Positions 13,300-20,810 of a stretch of 21,390 bases of DNA are shown in pieces (positions within the stretch are counted from its first letter, which is position 1; every line of letters begins with the position of its first letter). This DNA comes from a virus. The notes under the pieces were generated by a model. The model was not told where the DNA came from. It ran no database searches and saw nothing but the letters and a program-made list of their open reading frames with translations. The stretch is taken from the IMG/VR virus record IMGVR_UViG_3300020182_000208, positions 1 through 21,390 of that record. One strand, given 5' to 3'. Position numbers and translations under genes: made by a program.

Positions 13300-13771
13300 C
13301 CTCTGGAGTGACGACTAAGAGCGACTCCAAGAATGCTTCGGCTTTACCGATAGTGACTTCGCTCTTTGCGGCAGGCTTAGTCTTGGTGAAGTCCAAGACC
13401 ATTCGTGCTGCTGTTAGGCGGTCCCGGTTTTGCCCCGGTTCACGCATGATTTCTACTGCTGCCTTGAGTGCCTCAATGGCATACACGTCATCAATGTCAT
13501 TCTCTTTGGCCATGATTGCTACGATCCTTTCAGCATCTGCTTTTGCCTGTTTCCTGATCGGCGTGATCATTTCGAGGGTATAGCCATCAGGTGTTCCCTG
13601 TGGCCTGCCTCCGTTCTTACGCTTTTTTGTTGACCACTGCTTTCTTAGAGCCCTTCCCTCTTCGGTTTTCATTAGGTTTGTGAAGTAGTTGTTTTCTTTT
13701 GGAGTCGCCCTGTTCGGGTGGGTCAACTCTTTCTTCGGTGCCTTTTTTCTTGGTACTTTGGGCACTGGCAT
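13268..13771 (-). CDS. terS: Terminase small subunit, 167 aa
   Basis: It should recognise phage DNA and regulate the large subunit. The region GRPQGTPDGYTLEMITPIRK, then IEALKAAVEIM, NRDRLTAARMVLDFTKTKPA and VTIGKAEAFLESLL follows the pattern of podoviral small terminases (GRP-G--DG...EAL--AVEI-R..RL-AA--VLDFTK-KPA-KS). The N-terminal 50 residues are highly basic (KVPRKKAPKKE...) and may contact DNA. The start at 13771 is favoured by a strong AGGAG box six to seven bases upstream. The gene then overlaps the preceding gene, in another frame, by 155 bases, far more than elsewhere in this genome. A later Met (13672) has no binding site. Confidence 0.85.
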   Translation of the reverse strand: MPVPKVPRKKAPKKELTHPNRATPKENNYFTNLMKTEEGRALRKQWSTKKRKNGGRPQGTPDGYTLEMITPIRKQAKADAERIVAIMAKENDIDDVYAIEALKAAVEIMREPGQNRDRLTAARMVLDFTKTKPAAKSEVTIGKAEAFLESLLVVTPEDEQAEDGQET

Positions 13772-13958
13772 CTTCTACTCCTACTAATGTTCCAATGATC
13801 TTGAGGGTCGTTGGGCATGACTTGCAGAACACAGGGGCTGGGAGTGCCGCTGCCATCTCTGCGAGTACCTTGTCTTTGTCAGAACTGCTGAGGCTAGACG
13901 CCTTTATAGCTTCGATGCCCTGTAAGAAGGGCACCAAGTCAAATGCTGTCTTGTTCAC
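13617..13958 (-). CDS. Small protein of unknown function overlapping the terminase small-subunit gene, 113 aa
   Basis: A GTG start with an AAGGA box eight bases upstream opens a frame whose first 60 residues look like a folded helical protein (FDLVPFLQGIEAIKASSLSS, DKVLAEMAAALPAPVFCKSC). The last 50 residues are Lys-rich and probably disordered, and are encoded entirely in the stretch that also encodes the small terminase N-terminus in another frame. A CxxC pair is at about residues 45-48. I know no family. The N-terminal part lies outside the overlap and has its own binding site, so the gene seems real. It may act with terminase, or serve to couple its translation. Confidence 0.65.
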   Translation of the reverse strand: MNKTAFDLVPFLQGIEAIKASSLSSSDKDKVLAEMAAALPAPVFCKSCPTTLKIIGTLVGVEDASAQSTKKKGTEERVDPPEQGDSKRKQLLHKPNENRRGKGSKKAVVNKKA

Positions 13959-13981
13959 GATTTGCTTCCTTGAGTGACAGA

Positions 13982-13997
13982 TGCCCCCGAAGGGGCA
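13982..13997 (-). terminator. UUCG-capped hairpin between ejection and packaging genes
   Basis: On the minus strand TGCCCC-TTCG-GGGGCA forms a six-pair stem with a UUCG tetraloop, seven bases after the stop of the 1148-aa gene. No U tract follows (ATCTGTC), so it is probably a weak or partial terminator, or an mRNA 3'-end stabiliser or processing site. It resembles the hairpin after the ribonucleotide reductase gene. Confidence 0.55.
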
Positions 13998-14003
13998 CCT
14001 TAG

Positions 14004-17000
14004 TTATGCGGAAAGAATACCGGGAGCCATCATGGGCTCCTCCTCTTCCTCTGATCCAGCGGCAAGCAGTCCCATAGCGGATACCACAGCAAGTATGGTT
14101 GCGAATGGGTGGCCATAGAACTGGATTTGCTTATTGCCAGCTTTGGCAAACTCCTTTCGGATGAGTGCTGTTGTCTCTGGCATCACCTGTTTGGCTAAAG
14201 CTGGGTCAAACATATAGACCCACACGGGGTCTACTGCGAACTCAGCGAAGTTAAGTGTGTACTTTTGGTGAGCTTCAATATGTTCATTACCAGAATCTCT
14301 TACTACTTTTAATTGCGTAGGAGATGCTCCCATAGATTTCCACTCTGCAATATTTTGTTCAATTTCCTTAGTCATCCTCGCAAAGTCTCTAACCGCTCTG
14401 GTTTCTGAAGGTCTATCTTTTAAATATACCTCTATGTTCCACTGTAGGTTATTAACTTCGGCCACAATAGGGTGCGATCCATCAATACCCTTTTCACTAA
14501 GTATTGGAACTATGGCACTACCTACAAACGAACCTGTTGGATAACTCGCCCTATACTGCTTGGTTAAATTGTTTGTTGTAGACCCGTCACGGCCAGTTTG
14601 GGTTGACTCGCCGTCTAGAGGGCCTAGCGTCACGCCATGTGCAATTTCATGCAGCAGTGTTGTTAAGGCACCTATAGTTGTACGCTTTTTACCTTTAAAG
14701 CTACCCCCCGGTTTTATCGCAAAAATCATACCAGCAGCTCCCTTACCAAAGCCGGGTTGCTGACTAAAAGAGCCCCTCGTATTAGGGCCAAGTCTAGCAC
14801 CTCTTTCTTTAGCCAGCTTACGCATGGCGGTGCCGCTACTTGCTATATGGACGGTTTGTCCTAACAGCTTTGCAGCCTCAAGAGCCCCATCCCAATCTTT
14901 GATACCGTTTTCGTACTTTGAGCCCTTTTTACCAATCTCAATTATGTCATTGGCTTTAGGTTGGGCCTTCTTTACTTGCTTTGGAGTTGGGGGCTTGGGG
15001 GTTGGCTTAGGTTTTGCTGGAGTTGGTTCTGCGGGAGTTGGCTGAAGTACAGGCCCTGCGGGTGGGGCTGGTACTGGGTCCACTGGAGACGGTCCAGATG
15101 GCTCTGGATTTCCTGTTGGGTCACTGGGTTCTGGCTGACTAGGAGCATCTTTAGCTTTCTGCTGCTGCTTTACCCTCTCCATGTAGGGAGTAAGGTAGGT
15201 TTCTGCAAGTTTAGGCTTCATTAGATTGCTTGTGGCTCGACTAACGATAGCTTCCAGAGAAGCAACGGGGTCTTTGCCTAAGTTCAGCGCCATACTGTCG
15301 AAAGCATCACCTAAAGTGGTACGATCTTCAGCTAGAATGGACGTATCGTTGTCCATCTTGTCCCGAAGAGTTGCCAGATAGGCTTGGTTGCTGTTTTTAC
15401 CAAGCTGCCGTTCTATTGGGAGCTGTGGTTCAATAGGCTTTTGGCCCTTCTTTGGCTTCTTAGACTCAAAGTTGAGGTTCTTAGAGCGAATGAGAGAGGT
15501 CACATCGTTCAGAGGACTACCGTCCATGATGCTTTTGCCTGTAGCCAGTGATTGCTTGTAAGCACGGATTGCACGTTTACGTTCCGCAGTAGTGTTTGGG
15601 TTTGCCAACACATCATCAAGTGCCTTCATAATGTCAGCATCAAGTTCAGCTACTGTACGTCCCTGTGGTCCATAAGTCTCAATGATGGCAGAATGAACTG
15701 TACCGCGAGGTGAGTTGGGAAGTGGAGGTTCGCCATTAGCATACTGCTGTGCATTCCGCTTTGCCTCTTCCTCATCAAAAAACTGCTTCTTCTGGCCCTC
15801 TTCAAACTTACGGCGTTCACCATCAGCTCTCTGCTGTGCCTCCTCAGCCTTCCGTCTTTCGACTTCTGGGTCTGGTTGATTGCGAAGTGCAGCTTCCGCA
15901 GCTCTACGATCTTTAGCCTCTTGGACTAAATCACGAGCTGCTGGGGCTGTGGGATCAGCAAGACCATCGCCTTTGCGGTTCTTCTTGACGAAACGGTTGA
16001 CCTTGGACCTGCGTCCAGTGACTGCATCTATGGCACGACCACCAACCACGAGGGGTATCTGTGCGGCTAATGACTGGCCACCAGTTGCTAAGGCTGCACC
16101 AGTGTTGATGTTACCTGCTACCATACCAGCTGGGTTGTAAGCTCTACCAATAGAGGGCAGTGGGTTAAACATATCGGTGAACTTAGACACACCGCCTTTG
16201 AGGCCACCCGCATATACCTCGGTGAGGACGTTGGAGCGGCGGAAGGTGTTAAGGAGTGCCTGACCTTCTCTCGTGTTACCAAAGCGATCTTGCATGAAGT
16301 CGAAGTTTTCTTTGGTTACTGTAGTGCCAACTTTGCCTTTGGATTGACGTATTGCCTGCTTAAAGAAAGCCTTGTCCTCTGGACTTAGCGCCTTGATCTG
16401 GCCCTTCTCTGTCAAAGAGATTACCTGAGCTTCTAAGTCTTTCAGCAAGACATCACGGGCACCTTCAAGAGTTTGGTTGGCACCTTTCTTGGAGCTGGAG
16501 TCAATGTCCTTGAGGTTGTAGCCGTTCTCATCAGCAACACGCTGCAACAATGCAGACACATCAGATGCAGCTTGGGTTGTCTCAGGGTCTAGGTCTTCTT
16601 TTGGCTTAAATACTTTGTCACCAGCGCTGTTCACTGTAGTCAGTGCAACATTAACACCACCAGCAGCTGTACCACCTAAGATGGCTTCACCAGCTACTTG
16701 TCGTGGGTCAATCTGTAGACCTACATCAGTGCCTGCTGTTGAACCTGTCTGTTCTACGGCACTCTGTGCGCCCTCTGTAGCAGTCTCAGCGGCAGTTCTC
16801 TTGACGATGCCGCCCCTGCCGGGGATCAGTGCGTTTAAGGCACCAGATGCCGCTGCCGTTTGTGCAGCAGCTATGAAGTCATCTTTGTTTGGCTTGTCGC
16901 GTCCGTTGTTCCGTGCGCGTTCATTGGCAATAGGGCCAAGGAGCTGCACTGCCTCGAAGGCAAAGGGACCAGCGAATGCACCAACAACACCACCAGCAGG

Positions 17001-17450
17001 GCCAGCAACAGCTGTACCAGCAGCAGCACCGCCTGCCCGTGTAATCAAAGAGCCAGCATACTGACCAATCTGCTCTACAGCAGCCTTCGGGAGGTATCTG
17101 TAGGCAAAAGAGCCATCTTCATCGCCTTCGATAAACTTAGCGGAAGCTGACTCATAGTTCTCAGGTGCAGCCGTGAGGTTGCTGAGAGTTTCTGCTGTGC
17201 CATCTGCACCAACAGCTCTTGCTGTCTCTGCCATGTTCTCCAGTGGCTGATCGATGCCAGAGCGGAAGGCAGCACCAAAGCCCTGCATGGGGCCGTTGGT
17301 ATCTGGTGCAGCTTCTTGTGGTGTAGGTTCTGTCTGTTGCTGAGAGCCTTGTAGCTTTCGGATTTCGTTAGCCAACAACTGAGCTGATTGTGTGTCACCA
17401 GCCTTATCTGCGGCCAGTAGCGCACGGCTTAACTGTTCGATGTCAGCCAT
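14004..17450 (-). CDS. Large internal virion/ejection protein with C-terminal HEXXH metalloprotease domain, 1148 aa
   Basis: By size, place and composition this is a podoviral internal protein ejected with the DNA. Its start, LSRALLAADKAGDTQSAQLL, is a motif I recall from other phage internal proteins. Two Gly/Ala-rich hydrophobic stretches (about residues 137-170 and 430-475) could insert into the host membrane, and a charged coiled coil spans about 507-574. A Pro-rich linker (about 767-835) precedes a separate C-terminal domain with HEIAH (934-938) in the context LLHEIAHGVTLGPL: the zinc site of a metallopeptidase, with His934, Glu935 and His938; a downstream Glu may be the third ligand. 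A hydrophobic then acidic tail (ATILAVVSAMGLLAAGSEEE) ends the protein. The start has a GAGAGG box. The target could be peptidoglycan peptides or proteins. Confidence 0.83.
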   Translation of the reverse strand: MADIEQLSRALLAADKAGDTQSAQLLANEIRKLQGSQQQTEPTPQEAAPDTNGPMQGFGAAFRSGIDQPLENMAETARAVGADGTAETLSNLTAAPENYESASAKFIEGDEDGSFAYRYLPKAAVEQIGQYAGSLITRAGGAAAGTAVAGPAGGVVGAFAGPFAFEAVQLLGPIANERARNNGRDKPNKDDFIAAAQTAAASGALNALIPGRGGIVKRTAAETATEGAQSAVEQTGSTAGTDVGLQIDPRQVAGEAILGGTAAGGVNVALTTVNSAGDKVFKPKEDLDPETTQAASDVSALLQRVADENGYNLKDIDSSSKKGANQTLEGARDVLLKDLEAQVISLTEKGQIKALSPEDKAFFKQAIRQSKGKVGTTVTKENFDFMQDRFGNTREGQALLNTFRRSNVLTEVYAGGLKGGVSKFTDMFNPLPSIGRAYNPAGMVAGNINTGAALATGGQSLAAQIPLVVGGRAIDAVTGRRSKVNRFVKKNRKGDGLADPTAPAARDLVQEAKDRRAAEAALRNQPDPEVERRKAEEAQQRADGERRKFEEGQKKQFFDEEEAKRNAQQYANGEPPLPNSPRGTVHSAIIETYGPQGRTVAELDADIMKALDDVLANPNTTAERKRAIRAYKQSLATGKSIMDGSPLNDVTSLIRSKNLNFESKKPKKGQKPIEPQLPIERQLGKNSNQAYLATLRDKMDNDTSILAEDRTTLGDAFDSMALNLGKDPVASLEAIVSRATSNLMKPKLAETYLTPYMERVKQQQKAKDAPSQPEPSDPTGNPEPSGPSPVDPVPAPPAGPVLQPTPAEPTPAKPKPTPKPPTPKQVKKAQPKANDIIEIGKKGSKYENGIKDWDGALEAAKLLGQTVHIASSGTAMRKLAKERGARLGPNTRGSFSQQPGFGKGAAGMIFAIKPGGSFKGKKRTTIGALTTLLHEIAHGVTLGPLDGESTQTGRDGSTTNNLTKQYRASYPTGSFVGSAIVPILSEKGIDGSHPIVAEVNNLQWNIEVYLKDRPSETRAVRDFARMTKEIEQNIAEWKSMGASPTQLKVVRDSGNEHIEAHQKYTLNFAEFAVDPVWVYMFDPALAKQVMPETTALIRKEFAKAGNKQIQFYGHPFATILAVVSAMGLLAAGSEEEEEPMMAPGILSA

Positions 17451-17468
17451 GGCTAACTACCTCTCTTA

Positions 17469-19454
17469 CTAATTGTACTTGTCTAAAACTGCTTGGACAT
17501 CAGCACTTGGTGTGTAGGTTCCAGAAGATGTGTTGAACTCATTGGACCTTTGTCCAGCTGGCAACTCTTCGCCACCGCTTAGGCGGTTCTGAACTCTTTG
17601 TAGTGCAGCCATCCGCTCATTGATCCAGTCTTCCCATACTTGCTCATCTTGTAAGTTGGTTGGGGCTGGTGACAGAAACAACTTCATCTCCGCGTTTGAG
17701 ATTGCACCTTTGGTTTCGGCAACACGAAGTAGAGCATCATCAACACGCAACCTACTTAGGATCATTCTGCGGTTAGCATCGGGATCACCAGTAAAGTTGT
17801 CGAAGATGCCTTTGAATATACCACCGATGCCAGTCAGGTTGCCACCAGACGCACGGCTTTCAGCAATGGCATCAAGGCCACGTTGCATACCATACATAGC
17901 GTCATTTACAGCCTGAAGTGATGCTGCATTCTTAGCTGCGGCTTTGCTATCGGCTTTGCTGCCAGTACCTCTAGCCCTAAGCTCTGCAAGGCGTGTTGCC
18001 TCTGCTTGTTTAGCGGCTGCAACTTCCGCAGCTCGGTTGGCATCCTGTATGGAACCATACTCACGGCCAGCTGCACCCAGACCATCGCCTTGGAGAGCGC
18101 CAGAGTACCCAGCGGCACCAATTCGTATCAAGGCCTCACCGCGTGGTATCATGCCTAGAGCGGAACCACGGGCATTGGCTGTCATGTTACCTGCGCCTCT
18201 TGAGAGGGCGGGTGCACGAGTGGCAGTTGTACTTGATGTTGTACTTAATGCTGGTGTCTGCGCTGCTGTATTTGCGGTGGTAGTGGTAGGGGCTGGAGTG
18301 GTTGTGTTGATGAGCACTGGGTTACTGTAGTCACTCGCACCATTCATACCGGGCTCATTCCCAGCTAGTATGGGTGTAGGAGGAGTTGGTGCTGTGTAAG
18401 GTCCAAGGCCACTTGGCATTCCTGAGTTGTCTACTGGTACGGGGGGTGGGCGAGTGTAGTCGCTTGCACCGTTCATACCGGGCTCTTGGCCGGGAAGCTG
18501 TACACCAAGACTTTGGGCAGTCACGCCATTAACTGGGTTTTCTACCGAAAGTGTGCGGCCATTAACATCAGCAACACGAGCATCACGAGCTGCATTACCA
18601 GAGGCAAGTGCGGCCTCTGCCGCTGCTTGACGAGCCTGAATACTAGCCATCATCTCAGGTGGCAATGTACCAGAAGATAGTAGTCCTGTCGTGCTTGCAA
18701 GCTCCGCTTCTGCCGCTCTTACATCTGGAGCAACTGCTGCTGCCTGTGCTTGCTGGCCACGCAGTTGCTCTAAGTATGCATTAGCTGCTGCATCATACTG
18801 TGGTGTGCTTGGGTTACTTTCGACACTGCCGCCTAGCTCAACCAGTTGCTGCTGCATTTGCTTGAGAATCTCAAGATCCTCGGGAGTGTCAATAGAGGCT
18901 GCATGACGAGCAATGCGCTTCTCTAGTAACTGGCGCTCACCAATGTTCTCTTTGGCAAGGTTTTGCTCACTGCGCGTGAGTACACCGGGCTCTTCGCCTG
19001 CACGAGATGCTGGGTCTACGGCTGTCTGAAGGACTGGTGCCTGTGCGGCTGGCTGTGGCTGTAGCTCAGGTTCAACACCCAGAAGTATCTTTCTGGAGTT
19101 CTCCAGCATTATAGGACTTAGGCTATCTAAATATTCTTGCGGAGTTTTGTTTTGGCTCTGCGAAATACTAACGAAAGTAGGATGTGTGAGTAGAGGGTCT
19201 TGTGAAGGCTCTACAGCAGCTCCAGTGGAGAGGACAGGCATAGCTACCTCTGGGAGAGGGCCAGCGAGAGTTCTGTCGATAAAATTGTTCCTGTTCTGCC
19301 TTGCAATTTGCTCAGGACGAAGTTTGCTATACACACGAATTTGGTCTTCAACGTCTGCTCTATCTGCGGCACTTAATGTTTTTAGATACTCATTCAGAGT
19401 TAAACCAGAGGCGTCTACTGAATTTTGAATGCTATTAGGGATTAAAAGGTCCAT
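17469..19454 (-). CDS. Internal virion/ejection protein, 661 aa, low-complexity centre
   Basis: A second large structural protein of the ejection set. The N-terminal 60 residues (SVDASGLTLNEYLKTLSAAD) form a small helical domain; a related LSPIMLENSRKILLG segment follows near residue 115. The centre (about 130-480) is Ala/Gln/Thr/Pro-rich and poorly ordered, with the exact ten-residue repeat EPGMNGASDY at 324-333 and 367-376. The C-terminus (about 530-630: GIGGIFKGIFDNFTGD, LRVDDALLRVAETKGAISNA, WEDWINERMAALQRVQNRL) is folded and helical, and resembles from memory the C-terminal part of internal proteins of marine podoviruses. A GGAGGAGG box precedes the ATG. No lysozyme or transglycosylase motif is seen. 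Exact role unknown. Confidence 0.78.
   Translation of the reverse strand: MDLLIPNSIQNSVDASGLTLNEYLKTLSAADRADVEDQIRVYSKLRPEQIARQNRNNFIDRTLAGPLPEVAMPVLSTGAAVEPSQDPLLTHPTFVSISQSQNKTPQEYLDSLSPIMLENSRKILLGVEPELQPQPAAQAPVLQTAVDPASRAGEEPGVLTRSEQNLAKENIGERQLLEKRIARHAASIDTPEDLEILKQMQQQLVELGGSVESNPSTPQYDAAANAYLEQLRGQQAQAAAVAPDVRAAEAELASTTGLLSSGTLPPEMMASIQARQAAAEAALASGNAARDARVADVNGRTLSVENPVNGVTAQSLGVQLPGQEPGMNGASDYTRPPPVPVDNSGMPSGLGPYTAPTPPTPILAGNEPGMNGASDYSNPVLINTTTPAPTTTTANTAAQTPALSTTSSTTATRAPALSRGAGNMTANARGSALGMIPRGEALIRIGAAGYSGALQGDGLGAAGREYGSIQDANRAAEVAAAKQAEATRLAELRARGTGSKADSKAAAKNAASLQAVNDAMYGMQRGLDAIAESRASGGNLTGIGGIFKGIFDNFTGDPDANRRMILSRLRVDDALLRVAETKGAISNAEMKLFLSPAPTNLQDEQVWEDWINERMAALQRVQNRLSGGEELPAGQRSNEFNTSSGTYTPSADVQAVLDKYN
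18327..18356 (-). repeat. EPGMNGASDY peptide repeat, copy 2
   Basis: Thirty bases coding for residues 367-376 of the 661-aa protein. They match copy 1 at 27 of 30 positions, and all three differences are synonymous, so the peptide and not merely the DNA appears to be kept. Confidence 0.85.
18456..18485 (-). repeat. EPGMNGASDY peptide repeat, copy 1
   Basis: Thirty bases coding for residues 324-333 of the 661-aa protein. Both copies are preceded by Gly-x-x and followed by a Pro-rich spacer. Confidence 0.85.
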
Positions 19455-19469
19455 ATTATCTACCTCCTC

Positions 19470-20495
19470 CTAAAATGGGCGCATCTGTGGGCGCAGACTA
19501 GATGTAGGAGCCGCTGATGGCTGCTGCGGGAAGTATTGCTGCTGGAACCCAAAGCCACTCATGGCTCCCATCGCGGCAGCTTGGAATGGGTCAACCTTGT
19601 TTGCAGTAATGTTACCCACGCTGACTGGAGCCTGACCTAGAATACCAGACTGGTAGCCTTGGCGCTGCTGCATCTCAAAGTCACGCTGACGCTCAAAAGC
19701 AGCCTGTGCATCATTGAGTGCCGCTTGGTCATACCCTTGCAGGGAGTTGCCTGCGTTCATACCGAAGTTAGCACCCTGCCCCAATGTATTGAGACCCTGA
19801 GTGTAAGCGTTCTGTATGCCTTCGTTGGCCATGCCTGCACCTTGCAACGCAGAGCCTTGGTCAGAGAACTGTTGTGACTGTTGGGCAAGGCTGCGGTCAA
19901 TGAGCCTGTCTTGTACGTCTAAGGCGACATCAGCGCGGCGGTCATCAAAGGCGCGGTTGGCTACTGCTTCGGCTACACCAGCACGGCTGGAGTTCATGTT
20001 GCCTGAGTTACTTGCTGCTAGGTCGATGCCTGTCAGGGTGTTCTCTTGGAGGTTGCGGCGGTCATCACGCATCGCAGCGTCAACCAACGGGTTTGCGTTG
20101 GCACTGGCGTAGTCCATAGCAGTGTTTAAGCGGTCAGCCTGTGCGGCCTGCGCCATGTCTTGGTACTGGTTGAACAGAGAGTTGGCATTGGAACCAAAGC
20201 CAGACGTGTTGTTCATCATGTCATAGCCAGAGTTCTGGAGGTTTCCGCCTATGTTGCCCATGTTGGTGGCAGTGCCAGTCTGGAAGTCGTTAGGTCCAGC
20301 TAGGGTTTGACCAGTGTATGCACCAGTTGCAAGTACACCATCTAAAGCGGCAGAACTGCCAGATAGGTTAGCGTCCACATAAGGTTTGTATTGGTTAAAG
20401 CCAGCCATCTGGGCTGCTGTTGCTGCGTCTTGTGCTTTGGCTTGCTTGTTTGCGCCCATATAGCCCAAGGCACCGCCGATTATTGCGCCCCACAT
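19470..20495 (-). CDS. Internal virion/DNA ejection protein, 341 aa
   Basis: The N-terminus MWGAIIGGALGYMGANKQAK is a Gly-rich hydrophobic segment followed by a charged helix, the usual start of podoviral ejection proteins that form the conduit through the cell envelope. The rest is Ala/Gln/Asn-rich and helical, with the recognisable section RDDRRNLQENTLTGIDLAAS followed by GNMNSSRAGVAEAVANRAFD, a pattern I recall from many phage ejection or 'DNA injection' proteins. The C-terminus (about residues 300-341) is rich in Gln, Pro, Phe and Met and may be disordered. An AAGGA box precedes the ATG. It is the first of three consecutive ejection genes in order of leftward transcription. Confidence 0.85.
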   Translation of the reverse strand: MWGAIIGGALGYMGANKQAKAQDAATAAQMAGFNQYKPYVDANLSGSSAALDGVLATGAYTGQTLAGPNDFQTGTATNMGNIGGNLQNSGYDMMNNTSGFGSNANSLFNQYQDMAQAAQADRLNTAMDYASANANPLVDAAMRDDRRNLQENTLTGIDLAASNSGNMNSSRAGVAEAVANRAFDDRRADVALDVQDRLIDRSLAQQSQQFSDQGSALQGAGMANEGIQNAYTQGLNTLGQGANFGMNAGNSLQGYDQAALNDAQAAFERQRDFEMQQRQGYQSGILGQAPVSVGNITANKVDPFQAAAMGAMSGFGFQQQYFPQQPSAAPTSSLRPQMRPF

Positions 20496-20525
20496 ATTAT
20501 ATTCCTTTTGTTCTTTATAGAAGTG

Positions 20526-20807
20526 TTAGACTGCAACCCAAGCTGTACCATTGTAGACAACTAGCCCCTGTGTCCCATTGTTTAGTGGGTTCCAAGGAGA
20601 CACTGCATAGCGAACCATGCCCTTACGGGGGCTATCTGGTGCTCTGTCTGCCACTTGAACACTTGCGTCACTCAGAGACCTCACAGAGGCCTCTAGTTCT
20701 CGTAGTTCTTCTTGTAAGTAGTTTGGTAAGAAGTCGGGGTTGAGGTTTGGTGCTTGGCGTCTCGTGTAAGGGGACACCAGTATGTTGATCTTGTCAGATA
20801 GTGACAT
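20526..20807 (-). CDS. Small fibre-tip-like structural protein, 93 aa
   Basis: Start fixed by a perfect GGAGG box six bases upstream. The N-terminal half (NILVSPYTRRQAPNLNPDFL, NYLQEELRELEASV) contains a short coiled coil, and the C-terminal half (PDSPRKGMVRYAVSPWNPLN, TQGLVVYNGTAWVAV) is the beta motif P--P--G--RYA--PWNPL--G--GLVVYNGT-W common at the ends of phage fibre and structural proteins. The same GT-W idea occurs in the 207-aa fibre protein (YSGSSW). It sits between the nozzle gene and the ejection genes, far from the other fibre genes, so it may plug or cap the tail tip. That role is inference. Confidence 0.75.
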   Translation of the reverse strand: MSLSDKINILVSPYTRRQAPNLNPDFLPNYLQEELRELEASVRSLSDASVQVADRAPDSPRKGMVRYAVSPWNPLNNGTQGLVVYNGTAWVAV

Positions 20808-20810
20808 GAG

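Noticed and set aside
16615-17064. Plus-strand Ala/Pro-rich frame of 149 codons
   Set aside because: Shadow of the Gly/Ala-rich hydrophobic region of the 1148-aa ejection protein; no binding site and opposite to operon direction.
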